Positions 51,737 to 63,223 of a DNA stretch of 64,000 nt are shown here, piece after piece; position 1 is the stretch's first letter; the number at the start of each line of letters is the position of its first letter. Made by a program: the position numbers and the translations under genes. The notes beneath the pieces were generated by a model. That model was not told where the DNA came from and made no database searches. It worked only from the letters and a program-made list of their open reading frames with translations. Source of the DNA: Tigriopus japonicus (taxonomy: Eukaryota > Arthropoda > Copepoda > Harpacticoida > Harpacticidae); NCBI GenBank assembly GCA_010645155.1, contig CM021320.1, forward strand, positions 1,127,288 to 1,191,287, in the 5' to 3' direction.

Positions 51737-52845
51737 CTTCCAAAGTCCTGAGCTGCAATGGGGAGTACAGTTTGCCTCCACCCTCGCAAACGAGGCGAGG
51801 CTGTTTGAGCCGGTTGAACGGTCCGCATGGCAATGGGATGACCACGCCCGATTCGTCCTCCGGGGAGAGTGGAATAGGGCGGGGGAGGAAGAATGTGGGA
51901 GTGTAAGAAATCCGGGACGCCCTCTAGTGGAACAGATCCATCCAGAGGCACCAGTCCCGAGTAAAGAGCTTGCAGGTAGGGATCACCCCCGTAGGCACTG
52001 TTTCGTTGTTGATGTCGACGAGCTCGACGTTCTCGTCTTTCACGTCGTCTCTGCTCTTTACTTGAGGCTATGGCTCGATAAGAGTTACTAGAATAATTTC
52101 GATGGTGGTCCGAGGTGGAACTGGCACTAATGATATGATTCGAATTGACCTCGTTGGCACTTTGCTGCTGGGTGTTGTTTCGATTTTGATTCTGAACACT
52201 TCTGGTCATATTGTTCGTCTGCGATCCTCCGGAGACGTCGGCGTTGTTGTTGCTGTCGTGGTGGTGGTGGTTGATGTTGTTCCAATCTGGAGAAGAAATC
52301 ATTCGTGGGGACGATGATCCCACGGACACCACCCCATTGTTCAACGTCGTGATCCTCGTAACGGAATTGTTCGTGACCCGACTTCTGTGATCTGCATCAG
52401 AGATGATATAAGCCACTCGGGGTGGCACAAATGCCGGTTGATAGGAAAAGGGTGGATGACCCAGGAAATTGTCTGACGCACACTCACACTTTAACACTTG
52501 CACTTCACCTGGCTGGTTAGACTCGTCTTCACTCTCGTGCAAACCGTGACCAATGGGTATCTTGATCCCACTGATAAAGGCCTCTCGTTGATGATGATGA
52601 TCATTGACTATGGATGGCACTCTCACCACGACTGGGTGTATGACACCCGTTCTCTCTTCTTTGGCAACACCAACTGAAGTTTGAACGCTGTTGTTGCCAT
52701 TGAACTCGTCCGGTGATGATGTTATTGCCGGCTCTTTAGTCTCTTCTGTCAGGTCTCGAGGCACTGGCGAGTTTTCCTCGGACGTGAGCTCGTGGACGGC
52801 GTTTTCCTTCGCCGTTTTCCCTTTATCTTCCATGGTGCTCTCCAT
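51737..52845 (-). CDS. First coding exon of a putative membrane protein with long hydrophilic N-terminus
   Basis: Seen: this is the longest open frame in the window, 369 codons plus two bases. It begins with an ATG directly preceded by an in-frame TAG and ends at AG|GTAAGA, a strong splice donor. The protein is hydrophilic and low in complexity. It has an acidic N-terminus, Asn/His/Ser-rich tracts in the middle (about residues 190-260), a dense Arg-rich patch at about 263-281 (contains RRRERRERRARR) and a Pro-rich stretch with PPPPY at about 320-324. There is no signal peptide and no membrane segment in this exon. Known: PPxY motifs bind WW domains, for example of Nedd4-type ubiquitin ligases. 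Inference: this is a cytosolic tail attached to the membrane segment of the exon at 1823..2049, because splice phase fits. I do not recognise the family by name. The frame is far longer than chance here, so coding status is quite sure and function is unknown. Confidence 0.85.
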
Positions 52846-55800
52846 CTAGTTCGAGTTCATACAAAAAGAACGTCGGCCGGCTTTCTCAATGGAAGCACGC
52901 CTAATGTCAATAAAGAACACTTTGTGGACATACAAAAACTCTAGAAATGTGGTAGGGCGTTTTTGAGGGCCCCACACAAAATAACGACAACAACACCCTT
53001 ATTCAATTCTCACATCATGAAATGTCATACCATCAAATGGTGAGTGAATGCATCCGCAAATCCAGTCAGGTGAGTCCTTCTGGCACTAACGTATTGCCTT
53101 CAGACCGTTAGAATAATGATGTTTTCAATGGAATTTCAGTGGATTCTTGGGCAAATCAAGTTCAGGCCCGGTCTCACTCGCCGAAAGCGAGTCGCTATTC
53201 ACAGCAAGTCCATATCTCTTTGTTAGCAGATAATCCAATGAGAGGTGCCTAAGCAATCCCATCTCATACTTCTGCGTCCGTTCTTGTCGGCGAGACCGGA
53301 ATCTCTCTCAGATCAGGATCTTTCATTCGAAGATCAAGCTTGACGCGGCAGAGACAAAAGTTGCTCACATTGTTGAACTATTTCGAGGAGATGGGTGTAT
53401 GGACTAGTACGCCTTTACGGGTTCGTTCGAACAACTGCTCGTCTATTGTCCTTTTTCGGTTGGATTGAGCGAGCTAAGTACAAGTAAGCACGAATGGGCA
53501 CACAGGGTGGATGGACGGAGATCAGGATGTTGGTGGCGATGCAAAGCTGGTATTAGGCCTCTGGCTATTTTCGACATTGAACTCAAAACGCATTCCCTAA
53601 CTGGATTTCTGGGGCAGCGTATGCCACAACGGGGGTTAACGGGGGAACCAGAACAGCTGCTTGCTCACTAGCATCATGTGCGGTTACATTGAGCATCGAC
53701 AAGGAAAACAACATTCGCCTCAACAGAGGATTTGGCACCAAGACCCCTTGCTTGCTCGAGTGATTGTCGAGGAAGAGGATCGCTGGTGAACGATGATGAC
53801 GATAATGATAATGATCCTAGTTAGCTTGTGAGGATGGAATTTCACTTTGATGACATGCTTGGACTCGATTGCTCTTCGAATTTGACGAAAGAGTAGACGA
53901 GCATCTGCAGTCAATCATTACCAAAACAGAGCAGCATAAGGAACTAATTCGTCAATGATAACGGTTAAGGCTTGAATGGCTAGACATCTTTCGCACCGCA
54001 CTTCCGTTGTATGTAAAAGATTCCTTTCTCCTTGGCCCATGTGTTGACGAAAATGAAGATGATGATGATTGTGCTGGGGTTGTTGTTACCATCCCTTCTT
54101 AGTAGAGTCAGGTTACAAATGTGTCTCCAGCTCTGCGGTCATCTTCACTCAGACCCGGGTCCAATCAGTAGATTTGGATGTATGTGCAATGGAGAAGGGA
54201 AGCGCTCGTAGTTCTCACACCAACCAAGTTCATTCGACGAGAATAACCTGAAACGACAGAGGAAGAAGAATGAGGTGATTGAGGAGTTAGACCCAAAAAG
54301 ATTGACTTCCCTGCCAAACGACAACGACTACCAATGAACGGGTCGGACAACGACGATGAGTATGATGGATCTGAAGTTTGATCTGTCTTGCTCTCATGTC
54401 TTCTCCCTTCGTTTCCATTCATAATGTGTGCAGTTTGCTTATGCCTTTTGTTCCCTCCCCATCCTATATCTTGTTCCTTTGGGGTAATATCTCTTTGACT
54501 AAATACCACACTAGGACTGCTACTATCCCATGGAGCTACTTCTCCGAAGAAGTAATACTACTACTTCCTGCGCAACGACGTCGTGGCTTTATGTAATGTT
54601 GTTGGCGATGAGGATTTTTCGAGCCCACAAAATATGGACAAAGTTGCTCCCATTTAAATGGTAATTTTGGGTGCCATACAAAACTGAAGGTCCAGAATAG
54701 AAAACAGCCCGGAATGAGACCATTTGGGTATGAATGGGGCCAGGAAAGAAGCAAAGATCCTGACAACGAGAAAGAAGGAGCCTATGAATAAATATTGAAC
54801 GAACAAAGACAGATCAAACAGCTCGTGCATATATCTCCCTCCACCCATCAGACCTGACATGAAAAAGTAGAATAAAAAATCACAGCCGATTCCACAATGA
54901 TTGTACGTACTTCTTTCCACGTCCATATTCGGATTACTCTATCGCAATGAATGGTCGTGTCGCGTTTGGTCATGATTTACAATGGGATCAAGTTGGCTCA
55001 ATCTCGAGTTTCATGGAAAATATTTTCCAAAAAATGTGTCTCGCACGTGCAGAATGCATCATCTCTGAAACGACATCCATTCTCAATTCTCCACGGAGGA
55101 GGGTTACACAGGGGGAGGCAGAACCTCGTTAGGTTCATTAGCCCATTCATAATAATAGAGAACTTTTGTTCGAAACAAAATGAACGATCCCAAGTATCAG
55201 AGGATCAAGTGTGCAAGATAAAACTGACGCGGGATGCACGGATCAGCCCACCTTCACTTTTTTTGACGATGCATTCTCCTCCGATTCCACATTACAACTT
55301 GATACATGATGTATAATATTGCACATTTCCAAGGAGGAAATTGAAGAAAAAGTTTTGGACAGTTTCACGATCATGTGTGCATGCCCGAAATACAAAAAGA
55401 GATGAAGGCGAAGAGTTACGTCATGGTGCTTTGTGAGACATTCTTTACTCTGGATTTGTCCACAGCAGAGATCTTTTTAGCATCTTGACGAGTCCGCTAA
55501 AGGCAGCAGAATTTCACTTTCAATAGCAAATTGCTCCAAATCTTGGCAGGACTGGAAATGAGCGCAAAAATGCTACTTTCGAAGCGAAGCCAAATTGTCG
55601 GAATTGGCGAGTCGTTCAGGTATGCAGATGTTTTATGTAGATCTATGCAATAGGAGTTCGTCATTTGCATTTCATTTCTTTGGTCTCTTTTCTCCCCTTT
55701 GCATGATGTCGCTTTTCCAATCAGCCAATATTTGAATGCAATCAAGCATACTTGATTGCGAGCAGATTCACCTTAATTCAAGAACACTCGTTCTGAGGTG

Positions 55801-56462
55801 CATTCGGCTCATGCGACAAAGTTGTCTTTTGGAGAGGTTAAACCGTAACTGAACTTGATTTATCTGTGGGAATAGCTGACATGAGAAAATTTGCTAAAGA
55901 AAACAAATAATCTCCTTTTTTAGCCGTCCTTAAAAGTGAGTTTGGGTTCACCTAGTACTGTCAATCATTGCGCCCGCTTGCGGTTGGTCAGGAAATCCAC
56001 GTTTATCATGCAAAGGCATTTGTAAAGAAAATACACCTTATTGTCAAATCCTCACGATTTGATCAGTGTTTCCGCTGCCTCCAAGATAAGAGGTCTCTTG
56101 CACTTGGTAAAACCCTCAATATCAAAGAATAGGACACAGACTGGAGTGCAAGGCACAAATTGCACTTTCTTTGATCCCGCGTTGCTTCGTGGTAAAAAAG
56201 AATCCCTGCTTCAGTTGCGAGCCAAACTATTCAAGGCCAAGTTGCAGCATAATAAGTTTTTGGCATAATTGCATTAACTTTCCTTCAAGAGCCTCTTCCA
56301 AGTGGTGGTAAGAGTATTGAGGAAACCGAAGAACAAATTGCCCACCAAGTTTCTCTCCCTCCCTTGTTCAGACGCTTTGGTAGATGTTGAAATCCCCCCT
56401 TGACGAATCGGATTGAAATCAACAATGTTGGCTGCATTTCACAAATAAGCACTCATCCGTAC

Positions 56463-56500
56463 CTCTCTCTTTCTATCTCTCTCCCTCTCTCTCTATATAT
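56463..56500. repeat. CT-rich simple sequence ending in TATATAT
   Basis: Interrupted CT repeat about 38 bp long. Confidence 0.85.
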
Positions 56501-57445
56501 GTGAGTGAGCTGGTGAACGAGTTGGTGAGAGATTGGTAGCAAATCCCAATGTTCAGCATGGAATGGCGACCACGATGACGATCAGATCACTCTGTTTCAT
56601 GACATGCTGTGGGTAAATTGCTCAGGTTTTTGGAGTTCAACACACTTTGTGAGCGAACTCACTGCAATGTCAACAGAGAAATGGAGTCACACTATCTATC
56701 TCTCACCCGTCACCAGTTGGGTAATCGTGTGAGAGAGTTCTGCCCCGTTGACAACGGGAAGGGCGTAGTAGTTCGTACACTTTAAAGTCACCTAACGACT
56801 CATCCAAGTCACTTCCGTCTCTGAAAGAAAGGTTCACAAATCCGGTTGGAGGAAGGCCTATATACCGCCCACACACATCAACTTGTGGTCAAACACGAAG
56901 CTTTGGCACTGAACTGCCAAAATTCGGAAGTTGGGAGGGAATGTCAGTCAACTCTAATCATGAGAGATGTATCAACTGCACTGTAACACCTCTACTCAGA
57001 AATGGTCTGTGAGATCTGCTCATGGCAAGATCCTCTCGACAACTACCTCGCCAACCTGTTCGCCATCAGTCAACAAAGCTAGTTGATCGGAAGACCCGTC
57101 TTCTTCAGGCGGGTAAAGACGATGCGAGAGCGAGAGTGGTCGTGATGTTCTGCTCTCGAGCGATCATCATTCTGCTCTTTGGAAGACACTCGACAGCAGA
57201 CACAGGGCATAGGGCCTCCCTGAGCTTGAATTTGGTTAAGGACGTTTCTGCATGCATTTAACAGGCTCGATGTCGATCGATGTTACCAACCAGAACCAAG
57301 AGTTCCAGTGTGGGGCCTGTCGGGATTCAAGGGGAATAATCCTTGTTGTGTTGTGAACATGGCGTTGTGCGCGGTGTATCCGGGACAATGCTGCCTAACA
57401 ATTGCGTAGGATCGACGATTTGGCCAGCTGACTGGTTGTGGCTGA

Positions 57446-57471
57446 CTGGTTGGTTGGTTGTTTGTTTGGTT
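57446..57471. repeat. (GGTT)n / (GTTT)n repeat
   Basis: GGTT units followed by GTTT units, the complement class of the AACC repeat at 5636. Confidence 0.85.
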
Positions 57472-57743
57472 AGATGTTGGAGGCGGTGATTGAGGTAGGT
57501 GGAGGGTCCTGGAGTTGATCAGCTGGGATGAGTTTTAGTGAGCAGAAGTGAAGGGTAAAACCTTTTTAGGAACACGACCTGTGGTACTATAATGTACATC
57601 CAATAACGTTTTTTTCCAATGTCTATGGTTATGTATTTGGTGTGGTGTATTTTAAATTTTCCTCTTTAAAAGAGGCCGTTCGAAGCCAATCCAATTTCAT
57701 AAACGTAATTTGAGAATAATACTAGAATAGGGAGACATATAAC

Positions 57744-57898
57744 TAGTGATGGCCCAAAGAGCTGTCGGTCGAAATTTCGGTTTGAATATTTTTTTAAAAT
57801 TAACAATTGCCCATCGTCGTACACATGATTAATTTCAATTTCAAAGTGAATTTTCTAATCACCTACGTTCGGTTAAGAGCTCTTTCGGTCCATCACTG
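57744..57898. mobile_element. hAT-type miniature inverted-repeat element, copy 1
   Basis: A 155-bp element. The left end is TAGTGATGGCCCAAAGAGCT; the right end read inward on the other strand is CAGTGATGGACCGAAAGAGC, so the ends are imperfect inverted repeats of about 20 bp. It is flanked by CATATAAC on the left and CATATAAT on the right, an 8-bp target duplication with one mismatch. Both ends fit the Y-A-R-N-G pattern of hAT termini, and 8-bp duplications are typical of that superfamily. It has no coding capacity, so it must have been moved by a transposase made elsewhere. Confidence 0.8.
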
Positions 57899-59194
57899 CA
57901 TATAATTCAGGAGTGGACACGGGCGAAGTTAGGCCACTTTTTCCATTCGTTTCTTCTCTTAGCTTAGACTTAATGCCAAAAGTTGATATTTCAAAGTTCT
58001 TTTGAAGTACCAGAGAGCGTTTATTTTTCTTTGATTGCTTGAATCCTATATTCGGCATTTTTTTCTACATGAATTACAACTTTCATGAAATTTGACTAAA
58101 TGGAAAATAACCAAGTAATCACAAACTGGCATTTTTTTCGCAAGTAACCGAATTTAGGACAACGGATCATCTCCAGCTACCATAAAGTTTCCAAATTCAT
58201 CCAATAAAATGAATAGCTTCACCCAAAGTCGTGTCCAGTTCTAATCCAGAAATGACTAAGAACTTGCCATACAGAAAAAGTATATGGAAGGTTGTGTGAG
58301 TATAGCACAGGTCTTGCGCACGAATTATTTTGGTCTGATCTAAGATTTTTGTTTTTATCGAAGCCATTTTGTTAATTATGTCAAAGGTTTAAAGTTTGTC
58401 CACTCTACTAACGAATCGTACACTATGCAGAAAACAAGTCACGGCTTTCTCGTTGGAGTGGATTAGTAAGAGAGACAATCGCAAACGTTAGGCGCGATGA
58501 GCAAACTAATGCCGCAAGCCATTAGTTCATTGGGTTAATTATCTTAACCAGCAGTTTATCAAGGGTCTTGTACCAAAGCTACAACAGTTTTTATTAAACA
58601 ATTTAACAAATCTAACAAATTCTTCCCACCTATATTGAGTCCACTTCACCCTTACCTTGTCAAGCTAGACATTTGAGCCCTTCCACTCTCAGTACATAAC
58701 TGAACGCATGGGATGTTTTCAAAGTGATTTGAAATCTTCACTGACAAATTCTTTGCTTCCCCTGAAGACTTACCAATTTAACGTAGCCTATTTATTGCTG
58801 AATAACTCTTCTTCTTTTTTACTCTTGCTATTGATTTCTTTATGACAGTACATTATCCACTAAGTGACAACTCCCGTGTTAATTTTAAATGATATTTGCC
58901 ACGTTCTTATTTGGTGGTCTAATTTACACCACGTAGGGTAGGTTGGTTCATTCATTGCATTCGGTCCACCCACACGTGTAAAACTCACTAGCGTTGTTGA
59001 TTTAAAATTGCGCCATTTGGAGTGCCATTTGGATAATAAAAAAACCTAATGAACCAAAGCCGAAGTTTAAAAACTTACAGACAGATATTGTGTCATATTT
59101 TCCAATAGATTCTCAAAAGTTACACACAAAATTGATAAGTCTAAGAAAATTAAGACTTTTCGACGCAAAAAGATCACTCTTAACTCTTTCAGGA

Positions 59195-59220
59195 CGTTTG
59201 GGTGTTATAACACCTAAACG
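59195..59220. repeat. Subterminal palindrome of the piggyBac-like element
   Basis: A 26-bp palindrome, CGTTTGGGTGTT followed by ATAACACCTAAACG, with one mismatched pair. It shares the GGGTGTT/AACACC motif with the hairpin at 59548-59567. Confidence 0.8.
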
Positions 59221-59547
59221 CTATTCTTGTTTTAAATTGATTTTTGATTTTCTGTCGCTCCGGGAAATTTTAACGTTTTTATTAGTTAAAAAGAGTTTAT
59301 TATGAGAGAAACATTTTCATCCTCGTCTTAAAAGTTTGAAATTTGAACGAAATTTAACGAAGATACGTAAAGATGAATTCCGTAGGGAATTCTTTTAATT
59401 TCCTAACTACTAAAGCTGTTGTCAAATGAGTTGTACAATACAAATTAATTTGCCCTTTATGTTATAATACTTAGCATGTTTTTGCATGTGTGGGCGAAGT
59501 TTTAAGTCTTTTTACATCATAGTTTATGTACAGTGAGTCTTTATATT

Positions 59548-59567
59548 TTGGGTGTTTCAACACCCAA
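59548..59567. repeat. Perfect 9-bp hairpin inside the piggyBac-like element
   Basis: Arms TTGGGTGTT and AACACCCAA with a 2-base centre. The 12-mer AACACCCAATTG at 59559-59570 recurs inverted at 60297-60308, so this motif is repeated within the same element. Confidence 0.8.
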
Positions 59568-60118
59568 TTGTCTGGAACTGCCCTTTACATTTGCGACATT
59601 TTGTATGATGAAAATGAAAAATGGAAAATTTGTATGACAAAAATGTCCATTTTTGACCCCCAAAAAGCGAAAAAAAAACGCTCCGGGTTTATGGAAACTC
59701 AAATTCCCAAGCAATCTGTGTAAGTTTTTGATCGTATTAAGTATATGAAAATTCTTCATTTTTGTTTGTTTTGGCACGACAGGTCGAAATAATGATCAGT
59801 GTCAATAAATCCTTCTTAGAATAAATATTTTTTTGGAAAACGGTGATCTAATTATCTTTACATCACTAAGTTGAATGTTCATTTGAAAATTTAAGGAAAT
59901 CTACTGAACAGACGTGTCTTAAGACGTGCGAATATGATTTTTCTCAAAGAATCATGCTCAATTTGGACCAAAAGCGATTTTTCAAAATCTTACAGAATTT
60001 CACACAATTTGAATTGAACACGCACCAACAAGCCCTTTTCATGATTCAAAAGGCATTTTTCATAACTATGTATTTTAAGTTTGCTTTACTTTATATTTTT
60101 ATCATTTTGACTAGCGAC

Positions 60119-60133
60119 TATATATATATATAA
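60119..60133. repeat. (TA)n repeat inside the piggyBac-like element
   Basis: Seven TA units. Confidence 0.9.
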
Positions 60134-61506
60134 AATGAAGAATTTTCATGCTGTTTGTGTGAAACCTACGACTTCTTTCTTTGCAATCTAAACGGCCATG
60201 GTTTTTTTGATGATTTTCATGCACCTTGATAACATCATTAAGTAATAAAACAAGCCCAAGTTATAGAAATCGTTATTCTGGTAACGTTGTGGGTTCCAAT
60301 TGGGTGTTGTGGCACACAAAAATTTAACCTTTGATATAGTCACGGTCATGCAGTATAACACATTAAATTTGTTGTATTTAATACCAGTGCTATAGTACCT
60401 TTCTACCTTAAAAATATTTCACGTGTACAGTGTGTAACAAAAGTTTCGTCCTGAAAGAGTTAATAACTATTGCAATAATGAAAAAGTCGTTTCTTTCCGT
60501 GTTAAACAGGATCGGCGGGTCAAGTGTAGACTTTGGCGTTTTTAGTAAATGAATTGTGTCCGTTTCAGAACAAATTGAGGCTAAAAGACTTCTTTTTTTG
60601 GACGATCCTTAAAAGTCAGACATGATTGGATAATAAATATCACAATAGATGAATGTAATCGGACGAATTCAGCTCAGGATTCTGTGTCAACATGACGAGG
60701 TGTTCTTCATATTATTCGTTTTGACAATCAATCGAAGCAAACTTTTGCCTCACGAAGCAAACTTAAACTATAAAACGCCCGAGCCTAGTTCTGATCCATC
60801 CCTAGCCACTTTGGCCCCCAAATCCCCAGCTGAATCCGTCCGACTACACTCATCTATTCTGCCATGTTAAGTAACACATTTTCGTAACCATCTCATTGAT
60901 GCCATGCTTTCATTTTCAAGTTCAATTTAATGGTATTTCGTGGTTCTAAAATTAAAAATCTAAATATTCTCTTTCGAAAATTGCAATATTTATGATTGTT
61001 TCAATTTATTTTGTTTGTTTCAATCAAAATAATTTCAATTGTTTCCACACTTGGTTCGTCAACTCTGTGTGTACTAGCATGTACGTAGGTACAGTTTCGT
61101 TTTGAAGCAAAAATCAATGCAAAGACATGAGATCAATTGAACACTTGAAAGTTTCAAAGCTTTTACTTATAAGGAAAACATTGTTAATAACGATAAATAA
61201 CTGTTCGAAATCAGGAACATTTTGTTTACCCAAAAATGATTGAATCCTAAGAGCCAAAGCGTCTGTAACGGAAAAAAAATTAAAAAATGGATTTTGACAA
61301 CGCATTACAGCCTTCGATAATTTTGGATCGCAGTCAAAACATCACTGAAGCTGACAATACCAAAGCTAGGTAACATTTAAATTGATCCCAAAGGGCATTT
61401 ATGCTTATGCAATACAAATTGTGAAGGTTAGTGATCGTAATTTTAGACATATTGGCTTTACTTTGGTGTTTTTGAAGCTTTATCGACTTGCAACTTCACT
61501 TTGTTG

Positions 61507-61791
61507 TAGTGATGGACCGAAAGAGCTTTCGGCCGAAATTTCAGTTTCGGTTTCGGTTTGCCTTCCGAAACCGAATGCAGGCATGCAATAAAAAGAATGG
61601 AGTTTGAAATTAAAGTCGGGAGATTTTTTTTAATCCAAAAACCTCTGAAACTCAATTTTTCGGATTTTTTAAACTTTAGAACTACGCAACATCGTACAAA
61701 TGATTATATAACATTTCAAGGGAATTTGGCATGCATTAAATTTTCTAGTCAGTTGCTTTCCGTTAAGATTCCTTTAGGTCCATCAGCACTG
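61507..61791. mobile_element. hAT-type miniature element, copy 2 (longer relative of copy 1)
   Basis: A 285-bp element starting TAGTGATGGACCGAAAGAGC and ending CCTTTAGGTCCATCAGCACTG. Internal sequence resembles copy 1 in the same orientation: a CATCGT-ACA-ATGATTA block, then TTTTCTA-TCA and CGTTAAGA. It carries an extra hairpin near the left end with perfect 10-bp arms, TCGGTTTCGG and CCGAAACCGA. The right terminus has three extra bases relative to copy 1, and the flanking octamers no longer match well, which suggests an older insertion or a damaged end. Confidence 0.7.
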
Positions 61792-63223
61792 TTTTGGATT
61801 TGACTTCACAACAACATCCTATGCAAAAAAAATCTACAGGCAAAATCATTTAAACGTTAATCAAATCCATGACACATTTGATTGAAGTGGGATTCAGCTT
61901 TTGCTTCGCCTATAAATTTTTCGGTGAACAATTTTTTTTAAATTTTGTTCAAATGTTCGCTTTTTTATTAATTGTAAGAAACATGACACAAGCATATTTG
62001 GTCATGAAAAGATGAATGATAAATTATTTCCACGCGAGTCGGAAAGGACAATTAAAGAAGCCATAAAAAAGGTCCCATGCATCTGAGAGACATCCAGAAA
62101 GGATGCTCTTGATATCTCATCAAGGGCGCCTCCACTAGACTACATGGGAAATAAAGGCTATTTTGTTACCAGGAAATTTGTTTGGTGAAATGCCAGAATA
62201 ACTCTTTTCAAGTTAATGCAATCTTTTTGGGGTTCCCCGCTAGTTGGGAAGAAATTATTCTTTGCAGAAATTTGGACAAAGGGAAACTTATGCATAAGGG
62301 TCCCTTTGTTTGTTGCTCTCCAACAACCTGAAAAAGATGATGCAAAACATTTGATGATTTAGAGTCCCAAGTTTCTCATTCCATCTAGATCCAGTTCGAG
62401 CCCGATTGAAAACTTTCTCACTGAAACAAGTAAGGATCTTCAAATGAGATTGTTCAACGGTTCAAATAAAGAAAAAAGAACGGAAGAAAGGGGACGATTG
62501 TTCCCACCCCGTGTCCTTACTTTGCAGTCGATGTTGCGAGTGATAATCTCTGTACCATGCATTGTACGGTACCATCAACTGCCTGACCAAAAAGACCATG
62601 CAGAAAAGAGAGCGGGAAGTTTTTGGCCTCCACTCCGAACCATGGCAAGCTATTAGCTGCAAGTCTTACGCCAACAACAGGACAAGCCCTCCTTTTCTTC
62701 CTCCTCTTTCTGCTCACTTCTCTCCCTCCAGTCTTTCCCAAGTTGAAGTTCCTTGTGCGCCTTAGTTAAGACCGAAGGCCCATACTCGTCGCCTTCCTCC
62801 ATGGCCTTTCAAAGCTCGTTGTCTGCTAGGGACTTGGTTGGTTCGTTAAAAAAGGAAAGAGGAGAAACGAAAGTAGAAGCAAAAGCTGGAGGAATGATAG
62901 TCTAGATCCAGTCAAGGACAAGAGCAGTACCCCACAACCTTAGTCTCGTGTTTCGGCAATCAAAACGAAATGCCGGCACCCTGTACGAGTACGTCAATCA
63001 TGTAATTGGGCATGAGTGAAATTGAGGTCCTCTTTAAGAGAGCGTCCAACGAAAGTCTTCAGGCCATAAATGCTCTTTTTGACGCTAGGTAGTTGAGGGT
63101 CATCCAGTGCTCAGTGACTTTGTGGAAACTTCAACCTTTGTTTCTCTGCCGAGAGTTGTTAAAGTTTGGAAACAACCAACTCTGTGAAAGGAGTGACGAA
63201 GCAGTGCGGTATTGGCTCTTTTG

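Larger units (their letters stand above)
52846..57600. other. Intergenic region between the divergent genes, left part
   Basis: No open frame with splice sites or family resemblance was found. Base composition is similar to the large intron. The promoter and 5' UTR of the minus-strand gene should lie here, but I see no unambiguous TATA box or initiator. It contains short CT-rich and GATG-rich simple sequence. Confidence 0.5.
59184..60459. mobile_element. piggyBac-like non-autonomous element
   Basis: A 1276-bp segment with perfect 13-bp terminal inverted repeats (CTCTTTCAGGACG at the left, its reverse complement at the right). Each end is directly flanked by TTAA, at 59180-59183 and 60460-60463. 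TTAA duplication and a C-rich, CTTT-containing terminus followed by a subterminal palindrome are typical of piggyBac-type elements. A near-perfect 26-bp palindrome overlaps the inner end of the left repeat (59195-59220, 12 of 13 pairs). The longest internal frame is about 65 codons, so no transposase is encoded. Confidence 0.75.
57600..62300. other. AT-rich transposon island
   Basis: This block is visibly richer in A and T than both flanks, with long A and T runs. It contains three recognisable DNA-transposon copies (57744..57898, 59184..60459, 61507..61791). Remaining sequence shows no long open frame; the longest is about 80 codons. Inference: an accumulation site for non-autonomous DNA transposons. 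Confidence 0.6.

Noticed and set aside
52102..52317. Plus-strand Val-rich frame
   Set aside because: Antisense shadow of the Asn/His-repeat part of the minus-strand exon.
56020..56268. Plus-strand frame with FFDPALLRGKKESLLQLR, recalling the end of a heat-shock-factor DNA-binding domain
   Set aside because: The preceding recognition-helix motif is absent in all frames; the resemblance is too short.
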